Assembly: GCF_027604915.1 (NCBI RefSeq)
Contig: NZ_JAJAQC010000026.1
Coordinates: 38,412-102,411, forward strand
DNA: 64,000 bases
Direction of reading: 5' to 3'
From: Streptomonospora mangrovi
Lineage (GTDB): Bacteria; Actinomycetota; Actinomycetes; Streptosporangiales; Streptosporangiaceae
In this document: one piece after another, positions 45,269 to 55,821 of the stretch
How the letters are laid out: each line of letters begins with the position of its first letter
Numbering within the stretch: position 1 is the stretch's first letter
The notes under the pieces: generated by a model
What the model was told of the DNA's origin: nothing
Seen by the model: the letters and a program-made list of their open reading frames with translations, nothing else
Databases searched by the model: none
Made by a program: the position numbers and the translations under genes

Positions 45269-45270
45269 CC

Positions 45271-45945
45271 ATGGCCACCACCGTTGAGGTGAAGAGCCCC
45301 GAGGGCAAGGCCGGCCGCAGCGTCGAACTGCCGGAGTCGATCTTCGACCAGAAGGTCAACATCCCGCTGATGCACCAGGTCGTCAACGGCCAGCAGGCCG
45401 CCGCCCGCCAGGGGACGCACTCCACCAAGACCCGCGGCGAGGTCCGAGGCGGCGGCAAGAAGCCGTACCGCCAGAAGGGCACCGGCCGCGCCCGCCAGGG
45501 CTCGACCCGTGCGCCGCAGTTCACCGGCGGCGGCGTCGTCCACGGCCCCAAGCCGCGCGACTACAGCCAGCGCACGCCCAAGAAGATGAAGGCCGCGGCC
45601 CTGCGCGGCGCGCTCTCCGACCGCGCCCGCCACAACCGCGTCCACATCATCAGCGAGTTCCTGGGCGAGGACGTCACCAGCCAGCGCACCAAGACCGCGC
45701 TGAAGGCGCTGCGCGGCATCACCGAGTCCACCAAGGTGCTCGTGGTCCTGGACCGCGACGACCACCACAACCGGACGGCGCTGCGCAACCTCCCCGAGGT
45801 GCACATCCTCGACGCCGACCAGGTGAACACCTACGACGTCCTGCGCGCCGACGACATCGTCTTCACCGAGCGCGGCTACGACGAGTTCGTGGCCCACGCC
45901 CAGGGCGGCGCCCGGGCCGCGGAGGCTCAGGAGGAGGACCAGTGA
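45271..45945 (+). CDS. rplD: 50S ribosomal protein L4
   Basis: A 224-residue exit-tunnel protein. The tunnel loop [24 protein letters not shown] is unaltered, so no macrolide-type change is seen here. In enterobacteria L4 regulates the S10 operon. No L4-type leader was recognised upstream of rpsJ. Begins 2 bp after rplC and overlaps rplW by 4 bp. Confidence 0.98.
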   Translation: MATTVEVKSPEGKAGRSVELPESIFDQKVNIPLMHQVVNGQQAAARQGTHSTKTRGEVRGGGKKPYRQKGTGRARQGSTRAPQFTGGGVVHGPKPRDYSQRTPKKMKAAALRGALSDRARHNRVHIISEFLGEDVTSQRTKTALKALRGITESTKVLVVLDRDDHHNRTALRNLPEVHILDADQVNTYDVLRADDIVFTERGYDEFVAHAQGGARAAEAQEEDQ

Positions 45946-46232
45946 GGATCCCCGACCCTCGGGACATCATCATCGAGCCGGTGATCTCCGAGAAGAGCTA
46001 CGGGCTCATGGACCAGAACAAGTACACGTTCCTGGTGCAGCCCACGGCCAACAAGACGCAGATCAAGATCGCGGTGGAGAAGATCTTCGACGTGAAGGTC
46101 ACCAACGTGAACACCGTCAACCGGCAGGGCAAGCGCAAGCGCACCCGGTTCGGCTACGGCAAGCGTCCTGACACCAAGCGCGCGATCGTCAGCCTGCGCG
46201 AGGGCGACCGGATCGACATCTTCGGCGTCTAG
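45942..46232 (+). CDS. rplW: 50S ribosomal protein L23
   Basis: A 96-residue exit-site protein that docks trigger factor and [28 protein letters not shown] and the extended loop [23 protein letters not shown] are standard. The GTG start overlaps the rplD stop (GTGA), so translation is coupled. Confidence 0.98.
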   Translation: MRIPDPRDIIIEPVISEKSYGLMDQNKYTFLVQPTANKTQIKIAVEKIFDVKVTNVNTVNRQGKRKRTRFGYGKRPDTKRAIVSLREGDRIDIFGV

Positions 46233-46308
46233 GACACCGCACCGCCCCCGCGGCGGTGCCCCGCAGGGCTGACCGCCAGAGAAACACGCAAAGGAATGCG
46301 CGAAGAAG

Positions 46309-47142
46309 ATGGGCATTCGTAAGTACAAGCCGACCTCACCAGGTCGCCGCGGCTCCAGCGTGGCCGACTTCGTCGAGATCACGCGCTCCCACCCGGAGAA
46401 GTCGCTGGTGCGCCCGCTGCACTCCAAGGGCGGCCGCAACGGCCAGGGCCGCATCACCGCCCGCCACCAGGGCGGCGGCCACAAGCGGGCCTACCGGGTG
46501 ATCGACTTCCGCCGGCACGACAAGGACGGGGTCCCCGCCAAGGTCGCGCACATCGAGTACGACCCGAACCGGACCGCGCGGATCGCGCTGCTGCACTACG
46601 TCGACGGCGAGAAGCGCTACATCCTCGCCCCGACCGGCATCCAGCAGGGCCAGCGGATCGAGAACGGCCCCGGCGCCGACATCAAGCCCGGCAACTGCCT
46701 CCCGCTGCGCAACATCCCCACGGGTACGTTCGTGCACGCGGTCGAGCTGAAGCCGGGCGGCGGCGCCAAGCTGGGCCGCTCCGCCGGCTCGCAGATCCAA
46801 CTGCTGGCCAAGGAGGGCAACTACGCCACGCTGCGCATGCCCTCCGGCGAGATGCGCCAGGTGCTCGTCACCTGCCGCGCCACGGTGGGCCAGGTCGGCA
46901 ACGCCGAGCAGTCCAACATCAACTGGGGCAAGGCCGGCCGCAACCGCTGGCGCGGCAAGCGCCCCTCGGTCCGCGGTGTGGCGATGAACCCGGTCGACCA
47001 CCCGCTCGGCGGTGGCGAGGGCAAGAGCTCGGGCGGCCGGCACCCGGTCAGCCCGTGGGGCAAGCCCGAGGGGCGGACCCGCAAGCCGAAGAAGGACAGT
47101 GACCGGCTCATCGTGCGTCGGCGTAGCAAGAAGAAGCGGTAA
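46309..47142 (+). CDS. rplB: 50S ribosomal protein L2
   Basis: A 277-residue protein essential for subunit joining and peptidyl transfer. [21 protein letters not shown] start; [25 protein letters not shown] contains the conserved His near the catalytic centre. ATG behind GGAATGCGCGAAGAAG, 76 bp after rplW. Confidence 0.98.
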   Translation: MGIRKYKPTSPGRRGSSVADFVEITRSHPEKSLVRPLHSKGGRNGQGRITARHQGGGHKRAYRVIDFRRHDKDGVPAKVAHIEYDPNRTARIALLHYVDGEKRYILAPTGIQQGQRIENGPGADIKPGNCLPLRNIPTGTFVHAVELKPGGGAKLGRSAGSQIQLLAKEGNYATLRMPSGEMRQVLVTCRATVGQVGNAEQSNINWGKAGRNRWRGKRPSVRGVAMNPVDHPLGGGEGKSSGGRHPVSPWGKPEGRTRKPKKDSDRLIVRRRSKKKR

Positions 47143-47154
47143 GGAGCACGTCCG

Positions 47155-47433
47155 ATGCCACGTAGCCTGAAGAAGGGCCCGTTCGTCGACGACCACCTCA
47201 TGAAGAAGGTGGAGGACCAGAACGAAAAGGGCACCAAGAACGTCATCAAGACGTGGTCGCGCCGGTCCATGATCGTCCCTGAGATGATCGGCCACACGAT
47301 CGCCGTCCACAACGGCAAGACGCACATCCCGGTGTTCATCACCGAGGCCATGGTCGGTCACAAGCTCGGCGAGTTCGCTCCCACGCGCACTTTCCGCAGC
47401 CACGTCAAGGAAGACCGGCGCAGCCGCCGCTAG
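47155..47433 (+). CDS. rpsS: 30S ribosomal protein S19
   Basis: A 92-residue head protein that contacts the A-site finger. [18 protein letters not shown] and [20 protein letters not shown] are typical. ATG behind GGAGCACGTCC, 12 bp after rplB. Confidence 0.98.
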   Translation: MPRSLKKGPFVDDHLMKKVEDQNEKGTKNVIKTWSRRSMIVPEMIGHTIAVHNGKTHIPVFITEAMVGHKLGEFAPTRTFRSHVKEDRRSRR

Positions 47434-47507
47434 CGGTTGCGATGAGGAGTAAAAGCCAATCTCCCCACGGTGAGTGGGGGCTGATTTCCGTGAGCGAGGG
47501 AAAAGCG

Positions 47508-47891
47508 ATGGGAACGAGGGCACAGGCACGGTTCGTCCGTGTTACGCCCCGAAAGGCCCGCCGTGTGGTGGACCTTATTCGCGGGTTGCCCGCTGACGAG
47601 GCACAGGCGGTGCTCCGGTTCGCGCCCCAAGCGGCGAGCGAGCCGGTGGGCAAGGTGCTCGCGAGCGCCATCGCCAATGCCGAGCACAACGACAAGCTGG
47701 ACCGCGAGAATCTGGTGGTCGGTGGCGCCTGGGTGGACGAGGGTCCGACCCTGAAGCGCATCCGGCCGCGCGGCTTCGGCCGTGCGTTCCGGGTCACCAA
47801 GCGGACGAGCCACATCACCGTGGTCGTTGAGCCGCGCGAGACCGCCTCGTCGTCCAAGTCGTCGTCCAAGACGAAGGAGAGGACCCGATAG
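47508..47891 (+). CDS. rplV: 50S ribosomal protein L22
   Basis: A 127-residue tunnel protein. [20 protein letters not shown] and the [21 protein letters not shown] hairpin loop match the family, with no insertion of the macrolide-resistance type. ATG 47508 gives the family-typical start; GTG 47490 would add six residues. The last ~15 residues are a Ser/Lys tail. The stop overlaps the rpsC start by one base. Confidence 0.96.
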   Translation: MGTRAQARFVRVTPRKARRVVDLIRGLPADEAQAVLRFAPQAASEPVGKVLASAIANAEHNDKLDRENLVVGGAWVDEGPTLKRIRPRGFGRAFRVTKRTSHITVVVEPRETASSSKSSSKTKERTR

Positions 47892-48730
47892 TGGGGCAGA
47901 AGGTCAACCCGCACGGGTTCCGACTCGGTGTCACCACCGACTACAAGACCCGGTGGTATGCCGACAAGCTGTACAAGGACTACGTCAAGGAAGACGTGGC
48001 GATCCGCCGGATGCTGAACCGCGGCATGGAGCGCGCCGGGATCTCCAAGGTCGAGATCGAGCGCACCCGTGAGCGTGTCCGCGTCGACATCCACACCGCC
48101 CGGCCGGGCATCGTCATCGGCCGCCGCGGCTCGGAGGCCGACCGCATCCGCGCGGACCTGGAGAAGCTGACCAACAAGAAGCAGGTCCAGCTCAACATCC
48201 TTGAGGTCAAGAACCCCGAGATCGACGCCCAGCTCGTCGCTCAGGGTGTGGCCGAGCAGCTGTCCAGCCGAGTCGCGTTCCGGCGGGCCATGCGCAAGGC
48301 CATGCAGAGTGCGATGAAGAGCGGTGCCAAGGGCATCCGCATCCAGTGCGGCGGCCGCCTCGGCGGTGCCGAGATGTCCCGGTCGGAGTTCTACCGCGAG
48401 GGCCGCGTGCCCCTGCACACGCTCCGCGCCGACATCGACTACGGCTTCTTCGAGGCCCGCACCACCTTCGGCCGCATCGGCGTGAAGGTGTGGATCTACA
48501 AGGGCGACGCCCCTGCCACCCGCGCCGAGCGCGAGGCCGCCCAGGCGGCGCAGCGCGCCCCCGGCGGTGCCGGCGGCGGCGGTCAGCGGCGGGAGCGTCC
48601 CCAGCGGCGCCGTCGCGGCGGCCAGGCCGGCCCGCAGGGCGGCGGCCAGGGCCAGGCGGCGGAGGCCAGGTCCGGTGCACCGGCCGAGTCGGGCCAGGGT
48701 GCCGACAACTCCGGGAACGAGGGGAGCTGA
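47891..48730 (+). CDS. rpsC: 30S ribosomal protein S3
   Basis: A 279-residue mRNA-entry protein. [23 protein letters not shown], the KH domain with [16 protein letters not shown], and [16 protein letters not shown] are normal. The final ~60 residues form a Gly/Gln/Arg-rich disordered tail usual in actinobacteria. GTG start, one-base overlap with rplV. Confidence 0.98.
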   Translation: MGQKVNPHGFRLGVTTDYKTRWYADKLYKDYVKEDVAIRRMLNRGMERAGISKVEIERTRERVRVDIHTARPGIVIGRRGSEADRIRADLEKLTNKKQVQLNILEVKNPEIDAQLVAQGVAEQLSSRVAFRRAMRKAMQSAMKSGAKGIRIQCGGRLGGAEMSRSEFYREGRVPLHTLRADIDYGFFEARTTFGRIGVKVWIYKGDAPATRAEREAAQAAQRAPGGAGGGGQRRERPQRRRRGGQAGPQGGGQGQAAEARSGAPAESGQGADNSGNEGS

Positions 48731-48732
48731 CC

Positions 48733-49149
48733 ATGCTGATTCCCCGCAAGGTCAAGCACCGCAAGCAGCACCACCCCAGCCTCAAGGGGCGGGCCAAGGG
48801 CGGCACGAAGGTCAACTTCGGTGAGTACGGGATCCAGGCGCTGGACTCCGCCTACGTCACCAACCGGCAGATCGAGGCCGCGCGTATCGCCATGACCCGG
48901 CACATCCGGCGTGGCGGCAAGGTCTGGATCAACATCTTCCCCGACCGCCCCATCACCAAGAAGCCGGCCGAGACCCGCATGGGTTCCGGTAAGGGCTCCC
49001 CCGAGTGGTGGGTCGCCCCGGTCAAGCCCGGCCGCGTCATGTTCGAGCTGTCGGGCGTGCCGGAGCCGGTCGCAAAGGAAGCCATGCGTCGCGCGATGCA
49101 CAAGCTTCCCATGAAGTGCAAGTTCGTGAAGCGCGAAGTGGAGGCGTGA
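48733..49149 (+). CDS. rplP: 50S ribosomal protein L16
   Basis: A 138-residue protein beside the A site. [14 protein letters not shown] start, the [33 protein letters not shown] stretch with the conserved Arg and Met, and [19 protein letters not shown] 48733 two bases after rpsC. Confidence 0.98.
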   Translation: MLIPRKVKHRKQHHPSLKGRAKGGTKVNFGEYGIQALDSAYVTNRQIEAARIAMTRHIRRGGKVWINIFPDRPITKKPAETRMGSGKGSPEWWVAPVKPGRVMFELSGVPEPVAKEAMRRAMHKLPMKCKFVKREVEA

Positions 49150-49403
49150 TGGCCAAGTCCCTGACCGCCCAGGAGCTGCGGACCGAGTCCCTCGAGGACC
49201 TGGTCGGCAAGCTCAAGGAGGCGAAGGAGGAGCTGTTCAACCTCCGCTTCCAGGCCGCCACCGGGCAGCTTGACAACCACGGCCGTCTGCGCACCGTGAA
49301 GCGCGAGATCGCTCGGATCTACACGGTCATGCGCGAGCACGAGCTGGGGATCATGCCGCTGGCCGGAGAGTCGGCTGAGGAGACGAAGGAAGCAGCCGAA
49401 TGA
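49149..49403 (+). CDS. rpmC: 50S ribosomal protein L29
   Basis: An 84-residue two-helix protein at the tunnel exit. [39 protein letters not shown] is diagnostic. The start shares one base with the rplP stop (TGATG), and the stop overlaps the rpsQ start by 4 bp. Confidence 0.98.
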   Translation: MAKSLTAQELRTESLEDLVGKLKEAKEELFNLRFQAATGQLDNHGRLRTVKREIARIYTVMREHELGIMPLAGESAEETKEAAE

Positions 49404-49675
49404 GCGAGACCACCCAGGGCTCGGGGCGCAACTACCGCAAGGTGCGCGAAGGTTACGTCGTCAGCGACAAGATGGAGAAGACCGTCGTTGTCGAGGTCGA
49501 GGACCGTGTGAAGCACGCGCTTTACGGCAAGGTCCTGCGCCGCACCACCAAGTACAAGGCCCACGACGAGGCGAACTCCTGCGGCGTCGGTGACCGGGTC
49601 CGCCTGATGGAGACCCGTCCGATGTCCGCGACCAAGCGCTGGCGCGTCGTGGAGATCCTGGAGAAGGCGAAGTAA
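49400..49675 (+). CDS. rpsQ: 30S ribosomal protein S17
   Basis: A 91-residue early-assembly protein with an OB fold. [27 protein letters not shown] and [21 protein letters not shown] are typical. The stop codon is the first base pair of a long hairpin that marks the S10/spc boundary. Confidence 0.98.
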   Translation: MSETTQGSGRNYRKVREGYVVSDKMEKTVVVEVEDRVKHALYGKVLRRTTKYKAHDEANSCGVGDRVRLMETRPMSATKRWRVVEILEKAK

Positions 49676-49718
49676 CCCCTGTGGCGGCCGGTTGGTGGAG
49701 ATCGGCCGCCCAAGGGGT
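49675..49718 (+). terminator. Hairpin at the S10/spc operon boundary
   Basis: The segment 49675-49690 pairs with 49703-49718 (16 positions with a 2-base internal mismatch, loop of 12). No U-tract. It could be a partial terminator or an RNase cleavage/processing site between rpsQ and rplN. Confidence 0.5.
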
Positions 49719-49776
49719 GTGACCACCTAGCAGCGCGGACCGGGAGTCCGGTCGCGCGCGAATATCAGGAGCAGAC

Positions 49777-50145
49777 GTGATTCAGCAGGAGTCGCGACTC
49801 AAGGTCGCCGACAACACGGGGGCCAAGGAGATCCTGACCATCCGTGTCCTCGGTGGCTCGGGTCGGCGCTACGCGGGCATCGGCGACACCATCGTGGCGA
49901 CGGTGAAGGACGCCCTTCCCGGCGCGGGCGTGAAGAAGGGCGATGTCGTCAAGGCCGTTATCGTGCGCACCTCCAAGGAGCGCCGCCGGCCCGACGGCTC
50001 CTACATCCGCTTCGATGAGAACGCCGCCGTGCTCATCAAGGACGGTGGGGACCCCCGCGGCACCCGCATCTTCGGCCCGGTCGGGCGCGAGCTGCGGGAC
50101 AAGAAGTTCATGCGCATCATCTCGCTAGCGCCGGAGGTGCTCTAG
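49777..50145 (+). CDS. rplN: 50S ribosomal protein L14
   Basis: A 122-residue intersubunit-bridge protein and RsfS-silencing target. [26 protein letters not shown] and the [24 protein letters not shown] stretch are diagnostic. GTG start behind CAGGAGCAG. First gene of the spc cluster. Confidence 0.98.
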   Translation: MIQQESRLKVADNTGAKEILTIRVLGGSGRRYAGIGDTIVATVKDALPGAGVKKGDVVKAVIVRTSKERRRPDGSYIRFDENAAVLIKDGGDPRGTRIFGPVGRELRDKKFMRIISLAPEVL

Positions 50146-50148
50146 GCG

Positions 50149-50454
50149 ATGAAGATCAAGAAGGACGACGAGGTCGTCGTCATCGCCGGCAAGGACAAGG
50201 GTGCCACCGGGAAGGTCATCAAGGCCCTTCCCCGTGAGCAGCGTGTCGTTGTCGAGGGCGTCAACCTCATCAAGAAGCACAAGAGGGCGAATCCGGCGAG
50301 CGGCCAGCAGGGCGAGGTCGTCACCAAGGAGGCGCCGATCCACGTGAGCAACGTGGCGATCGTGGAGGACGGCAAGCCGACCCGCGTGGGGTACCGCTTC
50401 GACGAAGACGGCACCAAGGTCCGGATCTCCCGCCGTACCGGTAAGGACATCTGA
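50149..50454 (+). CDS. rplX: 50S ribosomal protein L24
   Basis: A 101-residue assembly-initiator protein with a KOW motif ([25 protein letters not shown]). ATG 3 bp after rplN. The stop overlaps the rplE start by one base. Confidence 0.98.
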   Translation: MKIKKDDEVVVIAGKDKGATGKVIKALPREQRVVVEGVNLIKKHKRANPASGQQGEVVTKEAPIHVSNVAIVEDGKPTRVGYRFDEDGTKVRISRRTGKDI

Positions 50455-51029
50455 TGACGGCCCAGACTGAGACCGCAGCGCCGCCGGTGCCGCGGCTGAA
50501 GGAGAAGTACCGCTCCGAGATCGCCGCCGCGATCCGCGAGGAGTTCGGGATCAAGAACGTCATGCAGACCCCCGGTCTTACCAAGATCGTGGTGAACATG
50601 GGCGTTGGCGACGCCGCGCGCGACGCCAAGCTGATCCAGGGTGCGGTCTCCGACCTGTCGCTGATCACCGGTCAGAAGCCGCGCATCAACCGCGCCAAGA
50701 AGTCCATCGCGCAGTTCAAGCTGCGCGAGGGCCAGCCGATCGGCGCCAGCGTCACGCTGCGCGGCGACCGCATGTGGGAGTTCCTCGACCGGCTGCTGTC
50801 GCTCGCGCTGCCGCGCATCCGCGACTTCCGCGGGCTGTCGCCGAAGCAGTTCGACGGCAACGGCAACTACACGTTCGGGCTGACCGAGCAGGTCATGTTC
50901 CACGAGATCGACCCCGACAAGGTCGACCGCCAGCGCGGCATGGACATCACGGTCGTCACCTCGGCGACCAACGACGACGAGGGGCGCAGCCTGCTGAAGC
51001 GGCTCGGTTTCCCCTTCAAGGAGTCCTAG
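50454..51029 (+). CDS. rplE: 50S ribosomal protein L5
   Basis: A 191-residue 5S rRNA-binding protein. [59 protein letters not shown] and [19 protein letters not shown] are characteristic. ATG overlaps the rplX stop. Confidence 0.98.
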   Translation: MTAQTETAAPPVPRLKEKYRSEIAAAIREEFGIKNVMQTPGLTKIVVNMGVGDAARDAKLIQGAVSDLSLITGQKPRINRAKKSIAQFKLREGQPIGASVTLRGDRMWEFLDRLLSLALPRIRDFRGLSPKQFDGNGNYTFGLTEQVMFHEIDPDKVDRQRGMDITVVTSATNDDEGRSLLKRLGFPFKES

Positions 51030-51038
51030 GGGAGACCT

Positions 51039-51224
51039 ATGGCCAAGAAAGCACTGATCGCCAAGGCGAACCGGAAGCCCAAGTTCGCGGTTCGCGGATA
51101 TACTCGTTGCTCGCGGTGCGGGCGCCCGCGCGCCGTCTTCCGGAAGTTCGGCCTGTGCCGCATCTGCTTCCGCGAGATGGCCCACCGCGGCGAGCTTCCC
51201 GGTATCGCCAAGTCGAGCTGGTAG
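51039..51224 (+). CDS. rpsZ: 30S ribosomal protein S14 type Z
   Basis: A 61-residue zinc-binding S14. [23 protein letters not shown] supplies the two CxxC pairs for zinc. [22 protein letters not shown] start. The short type is found in Gram-positives; a zinc-free long S14 may exist elsewhere in the genome. ATG behind GGGGAGACC. Confidence 0.98.
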   Translation: MAKKALIAKANRKPKFAVRGYTRCSRCGRPRAVFRKFGLCRICFREMAHRGELPGIAKSSW

Positions 51225-51243
51225 CCCCTTCGCCTACGCCCAC

Positions 51244-51495
51244 GGGCCGACGAGCGTTGATCGTCGGCCCGGGCGTGCCGCGCGCGGCCGCCTATGGCAC
51301 GGCCGCCGCCAAAGCGCGGTGGACGGGCACCTCGCGGCGCGTCTTCCCACGCGCCGCACCCCCGCCACAACGAACACACCAAAACCGACAGGGCACCCGC
51401 CGGCCTCGCGCCGGAGAGGTGCCCATGACCACGCCGTAGGTCCTAGAGGAACCCGTGCCAGAGGCACGGGAACAGGTCCGCAGGGAGGGACCTGT
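51244..51495 (+). promoter_or_regulatory. Three hairpins in the rpsZ-rpsH spacer (rpsH leader)
   Basis: The 308-bp spacer holds three clean stems. The first is GGGCCGACGA/TCGTCGGCCC (51244-51253, 51261-51270), terminator-like. The second is CCCGTGCC-AGA-GGCACGGG (51452-51470). The third is ACAGGTCC/GGACCTGT (51472-51479, 51488-51495) directly behind it. The last two lie 38-80 bp before the rpsH start and may be a protein-binding leader or RNA processing element. Apart from these I see no gene in the spacer. Confidence 0.5.
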
Positions 51496-51532
51496 CCTTG
51501 GGGAAACCGCGGTGAGGAAGGGCCTATCGGCC

Positions 51533-51931
51533 ATGACGATGACCGACCCGATCGCAGACATGCTGACGCGTCTGCGTAACGCGAATTCGGCATATCACGA
51601 CACCGTGACCATGCCGTATTCCAAGATCAAGGCGCACATCGCCGAGATCCTCCAGCAGGAGGGCTTCGTCCAGGGCTGGCGCACCGAGGAGGCCGCCGTC
51701 GGCCAGAACCTCGTCGTCGACCTGAAGTACGGGCCCACGCGCGAGCGCTCCATCGCGGGCGTGCGCCGGGTGTCCAAGCCCGGTCTGCGCGTGTACGCGA
51801 AGAAGGACAACCTTCCGCGCGTCCTGGGCGGTCTCGGTATCGCCATCATCTCGACGTCCGGCGGTCTGATGACCGACAAGCAGGCCAAAAAGCGCGGCGT
51901 GGGCGGCGAAGTCCTCGCCTACGTCTGGTAG
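51533..51931 (+). CDS. rpsH: 30S ribosomal protein S8
   Basis: A 132-residue primary 16S rRNA-binding protein that in other bacteria represses the spc operon. [39 protein letters not shown] and the [34 protein letters not shown] end are standard. ATG 51533 or 51539 are possible. The gene does not follow rpsZ closely as in many genomes. Confidence 0.97.
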   Translation: MTMTDPIADMLTRLRNANSAYHDTVTMPYSKIKAHIAEILQQEGFVQGWRTEEAAVGQNLVVDLKYGPTRERSIAGVRRVSKPGLRVYAKKDNLPRVLGGLGIAIISTSGGLMTDKQAKKRGVGGEVLAYVW

Positions 51932-51947
51932 AGGGAGGGATTTCGAC

Positions 51948-52484
51948 ATGTCGCGTATCGGACGACTCCCGATCGAGGTCCCCAAGGGCGTCGAGGTCAC
52001 CATCGACGGGCAGGACGTCAGGGTCAAGGGTCCCAAGGGCGAACTGAAGAACACGGTCGCCGAGCCCATCACCGTCGAGCTGGAGGACGGCGTCATCCGC
52101 GTCCAGCGGCCCGACGACAAGCCGGACAACCGCTCGCTGCACGGCCTTACCCGCGCCCTGATCGCCAACCAGATCGAGGGTGTTTCCAAGGGCTACAGCA
52201 AGACGCTGGAGATCCACGGTGTGGGTTACCGCGTCCAGGCCCGGGGCTCCAACCTGGAGTTCTCGCTCGGCTACAGCCACCCCGTGGTGATCGAGCCGCC
52301 GGAGGGCATCACCTTCCGCGTCGAGAAGCCGACCCTGCTGCACGTCGAGGGCATCGACAAGCAGCTCGTGGGTCAGGTCGCCGCGAACATTCGCAACCTG
52401 CGCAAGCCCGACCCGTACAAGGGCAAGGGCGTTCGCTACCAGGGCGAGTTCATCCGCCGCAAGGCCGGAAAGGCTGGTAAGTAG
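51948..52484 (+). CDS. rplF: 50S ribosomal protein L6
   Basis: A 178-residue protein near the sarcin-ricin loop. [43 protein letters not shown] and the [16 protein letters not shown] end are normal. ATG 16 bp after rpsH behind GAGGGAGGG. Confidence 0.98.
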   Translation: MSRIGRLPIEVPKGVEVTIDGQDVRVKGPKGELKNTVAEPITVELEDGVIRVQRPDDKPDNRSLHGLTRALIANQIEGVSKGYSKTLEIHGVGYRVQARGSNLEFSLGYSHPVVIEPPEGITFRVEKPTLLHVEGIDKQLVGQVAANIRNLRKPDPYKGKGVRYQGEFIRRKAGKAGK

Positions 52485-52486
52485 TC

Positions 52487-52873
52487 ATGGGTAAGAGCAC
52501 GACGCTGGTCCGCAGGGGGACGGCCAAGCGCGCGGCCTCCCGTGCGCGCCGCCACCTCCGGGTCCGCAAGAAGGTCTCGGGCACCCCGGAGCGTCCGCGC
52601 CTGGTGGTGTTCCGCTCCTCCAAGCACATGGTCGCCCAGATCATCGACGACACCCGCCACCACACGCTGGTGGCGGCCTCCACGCTGGACAGCGACATCC
52701 GCGACAGCGAGGGCACCAAGACCGAGAAGTCCCGCAAGGTCGGCGAGCTCCTGGCGGAGCGCGCGAAGGCCGCCGACATCTCGGCGGTCGTCTTCGACCG
52801 CGGCGGCTACCAGTACCACGGCCGCGTCGCCGCGCTGGCCGACGGCGCGCGCGCCGGCGGGCTGGAGTTCTAG
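52487..52873 (+). CDS. rplR: 50S ribosomal protein L18
   Basis: A 128-residue 5S rRNA-binding protein. [32 protein letters not shown] and [28 protein letters not shown] are diagnostic. ATG 2 bp after rplF. Followed by rpsE 47 bp later. Confidence 0.97.
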   Translation: MGKSTTLVRRGTAKRAASRARRHLRVRKKVSGTPERPRLVVFRSSKHMVAQIIDDTRHHTLVAASTLDSDIRDSEGTKTEKSRKVGELLAERAKAADISAVVFDRGGYQYHGRVAALADGARAGGLEF

Positions 52874-52920
52874 ATGAGCCCGGTCGCAAGCATTTTCACC
52901 AACGGGAAGAGGAACCACTG

Positions 52921-53523
52921 ATGGCTGCAGCTCCGCGGCGCGGCGCCGGTGGCGAGCGGCGTGACCGCCGTGACGATCGCCGCGGCGGCGCCGCAGACAA
53001 GGGTGTCTCCTACATCGAGAAGGTCGTGACCATCAACCGGGTCGCCAAGGTCGTCAAGGGTGGTCGGCGCTTCAGCTTCACCGCCCTGGTGGTCGTCGGC
53101 GACGGCAACGGCATGGTCGGTGTCGGCTACGGGAAGGCCAAAGAGGTCCCCGCCGCCATCGCCAAGGGTGTCGAGGAGGCGAAGAAGAACTTCTTCCGCG
53201 TCCCCCGCATCCAGGGCACGATCACCCACCGGGTCCAGGGCGAGGAGGCCGCCGGCGTGGTGCTGCTGCGCCCGGCCGCGCCCGGTACCGGTGTTATCGC
53301 CGGCGGTCCGGTGCGCGCCGTGCTGGAGTGCGCCGGCATCCACGACGTGCTGAGCAAGTCGCTGGGGTCCTCCAACCCGCTCAACATCGTGCACGCCACG
53401 GTCGCGGCGCTCAAGGACCTCAACCAGCCCGAGGAGATCGCGGCCCGCCGCGGTCTGCCCATCGAGGACGTGGCCCCGGCCGCGATGCTGCGCGCCCGCG
53501 CCGAGGCGAAGGCGGGTGCCTGA
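52921..53523 (+). CDS. rpsE: 30S ribosomal protein S5
   Basis: A 200-residue decoding-accuracy protein. The N-terminal ~25 residues are a Gly/Arg/Asp extension. [27 protein letters not shown] contains the usual spectinomycin loop and looks unaltered. [24 protein letters not shown] ends the domain. ATG behind GGGAAGAGG. Confidence 0.98.
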   Translation: MAAAPRRGAGGERRDRRDDRRGGAADKGVSYIEKVVTINRVAKVVKGGRRFSFTALVVVGDGNGMVGVGYGKAKEVPAAIAKGVEEAKKNFFRVPRIQGTITHRVQGEEAAGVVLLRPAAPGTGVIAGGPVRAVLECAGIHDVLSKSLGSSNPLNIVHATVAALKDLNQPEEIAARRGLPIEDVAPAAMLRARAEAKAGA

Positions 53524-53525
53524 GC

Positions 53526-53714
53526 ATGGCGAACAAGCTGAAGATCACCCAGGTCCGGTCGAAGATCGGCGGGAAGCAGAAGCAGCGCGACAGCCTGCGG
53601 TCGCTGGGACTGCGGAAGATCGGCTCCTCCGTGGTGCGTGAGGACAGCCCCTCGGTCCGCGGGCAGATCAGCGTCGTCGCGCACCTCGTGAGCGTCGAGG
53701 AGGTCGACGAATGA
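53526..53714 (+). CDS. rpmD: 50S ribosomal protein L30
   Basis: A 62-residue protein. [37 protein letters not shown] matches the family. ATG 2 bp after rpsE. The stop overlaps rplO by 4 bp (ATGA). Confidence 0.97.
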   Translation: MANKLKITQVRSKIGGKQKQRDSLRSLGLRKIGSSVVREDSPSVRGQISVVAHLVSVEEVDE

Positions 53715-54175
53715 GCGACTACACGCCCGACGAGCCGCTGAAGCTGCACCACCTGCGGCCGGCTCCGGGCTCCAACAAGGCCAAGACCCGCAAGGGTCGC
53801 GGCGAGGCGTCCAAGGGCAAGACCGCGGGCCGCGGCACCAAGGGCACCAAGGCCCGCTCCACGGTGCCGTTCGGCTTCGAGGGCGGCCAGATGCCCCTGA
53901 TCCGGCGGATCCCCAAGCTCAAGGGCTTCAGCAACGCCCGGTTCAAGACCACCTACCAGGTGGTGAACCTGGACAAGCTGACGGAGCTGTTCCCCGAGGG
54001 CGGCGAGGTCACCGTCGAGTCCCTGGTCGCCAAGGGCGCGGTCCGCAAGAACCAGCCCGTCAAGGTGCTGGGCGAGGGCGAGATCTCGGTTGCCGTCCAG
54101 GTCACCGCGGACGCGTTCTCCGCCTCCGCCAAGGAGAAGATCACCGCCGCCGGTGGCAGCGTCACCGAGCGGTAG
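53711..54175 (+). CDS. rplO: 50S ribosomal protein L15
   Basis: A 154-residue assembly protein. [36 protein letters not shown] and the [18 protein letters not shown] stretch are standard. The ATG overlaps the rpmD stop. It is the last spc ribosomal gene before the secY unit. Confidence 0.98.
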   Translation: MSDYTPDEPLKLHHLRPAPGSNKAKTRKGRGEASKGKTAGRGTKGTKARSTVPFGFEGGQMPLIRRIPKLKGFSNARFKTTYQVVNLDKLTELFPEGGEVTVESLVAKGAVRKNQPVKVLGEGEISVAVQVTADAFSASAKEKITAAGGSVTER

Positions 54176-54201
54176 GGAGTCGGCTCCCTCCGCGCGCGTC
54201 C

Positions 54202-54246
54202 GGGCGCTCGCCGGCCCGCCCTTCGGGTGGGAACCGGCGGGCGCCC
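54202..54246 (+). terminator. Hairpin between rplO and secY
   Basis: An outer stem of 13 pairs (54202-54214 with 54234-54246, one G-U) encloses an inner CCCGCCC-TTC-GGGTGGG stem. No U-tract. 54247-54507 shows no gene. TACAGT at 54376-54381 could be a -10 of a secY promoter, without a good -35. Confidence 0.55.
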
Positions 54247-54507
54247 CCGCGCGTTGGGCCGGGGGTTGAGGTAGGTTCGGTACCACGCCTGAGGCGCCGT
54301 CGCCCGGACACGGTCCGGACACCGCGGGTCACCCGCAGTCACCTCGGGCAACCGCATCCCCCTGCGATTGGCTGTTACAGTGCGATACTGCTTGACCGAC
54401 GACCCCACAGCGCCGGGGCGGTGCCCCGGGCTGACGATCTACGACGATTCAGGATCGGCCGCGATGTCTGGAACCGGTTCCGCCGCCGAAACCTCGCAGG
54501 AGGAGAC

Positions 54508-55821
54508 GTGCTAGGTGCGTTCGTCCGTGCGTTCCGCACGCCTGACCTGCGTAACAAGCTGCTGTTTACGCTGTTCATCCTGACCATCTTCCGGCTGGGC
54601 GCGGTCATCCCGGCCCCGGGCATCAACTCGGCGGCCATCAGGGAGCAGCTTGAGGCGGTGCAGGCGCAAGACACCACCGGGGTCTTCACGCTGCTGAACG
54701 TCTTCAGCGGCGGCGCGCTGTTCCAGTTGGCGGTGTTCGCGCTGGGCATCATGCCCTACATCACCGCGAGCATCATCATCAACCTGCTGACGGTGGTGAT
54801 CCCCCGGCTGGAGGCCCTCAAGAAGGAGGGCCAGGCCGGGCAGGGCAAGATCACCCAGTACACGCGCTACCTCACTCTGGCGCTGGCGGTGCTCCAGGCG
54901 TCCAGCATCGTGGCCATGGCGCGCACCGGGCAGCTCTTCCAGGGGCAGATCCCGGTCAGCAGCTACATGCCCAACCAGGACCCGCTGACCCTGGTCACCA
55001 TCGTGGTCGTGATGACCGCCGGCACCGGCGTGATCATGTGGTTCGGCGAGCTGATCACCGAGCGCGGCGTGGGCAACGGCATGTCGCTGCTGATCTTCAC
55101 CACGGTCGTGGCGGGCTTCCCCTCGGGCATGACCACCATCTTCCAGGAGCAGGAGACCTGGGTCTTCGCCCTGATCTGCGTCGCCGGCCTGGTGCTCATC
55201 ACCGGCGTGGTGTTCATCGAGCAGGCCCAGCGCCGCATCCCGGTGCAGTACGCCAAGCGCATGGTGGGCAAGCGCATGTACGGCGGCACCTCCACCTACA
55301 TCCCGCTGAAGGTCAACCAGGCCGGCATCATCCCGGTGATCTTCGCGACATCGCTGCTGTACCTCCCGCAGTTGGCGGTGGGACTGATCGGCCCGGAGTC
55401 CGCCAACCCGGTCGTGGAGTTCCTCAACACCTACTTCGTGACCGCCACGCACCCCGTGTACATGGCCACGTTCTTCCTGCTGATCATCGGGTTCGCGTTC
55501 TTCTACGTGTCCATCACGTTCAACCCCGCTGAAGTCGCCGACAACATGAAGAAGTACGGTGGGTTCATCCCGGGTATCCGACCCGGGCGTCCGACCGCCG
55601 AGTACCTCGACCACGTGTTGACCCGGCTGACGACTCCCGGATCGCTGTACCTGGCGGTGATCGCCCTCCTGCCGATGGTCGCGCTCGGAGCCTCCGGCGC
55701 GATGCAGAACTTCCCGTTCGGCGGGACGAGCATCCTGATCATGGTCGGTGTCGGGCTGGACACGGTGAAACAGATCGAGAGCCATCTCCAGCAGCGGAAC
55801 TACGAAGGTTTCTTGCGATAG
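54508..55821 (+). CDS. secY: Preprotein translocase subunit SecY
   Basis: A 437-residue channel subunit with ten transmembrane helices. The N-terminal [36 protein letters not shown], plug region, and cytoplasmic loop [15 protein letters not shown] are typical. The last cytoplasmic segment [18 protein letters not shown] is intact. GTG 54508 has GCAGGAGGAG in ideal spacing, and the longer open frame upstream does not match SecY. Stop shares one base with adk. Confidence 0.98.
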   Translation: MLGAFVRAFRTPDLRNKLLFTLFILTIFRLGAVIPAPGINSAAIREQLEAVQAQDTTGVFTLLNVFSGGALFQLAVFALGIMPYITASIIINLLTVVIPRLEALKKEGQAGQGKITQYTRYLTLALAVLQASSIVAMARTGQLFQGQIPVSSYMPNQDPLTLVTIVVVMTAGTGVIMWFGELITERGVGNGMSLLIFTTVVAGFPSGMTTIFQEQETWVFALICVAGLVLITGVVFIEQAQRRIPVQYAKRMVGKRMYGGTSTYIPLKVNQAGIIPVIFATSLLYLPQLAVGLIGPESANPVVEFLNTYFVTATHPVYMATFFLLIIGFAFFYVSITFNPAEVADNMKKYGGFIPGIRPGRPTAEYLDHVLTRLTTPGSLYLAVIALLPMVALGASGAMQNFPFGGTSILIMVGVGLDTVKQIESHLQQRNYEGFLR

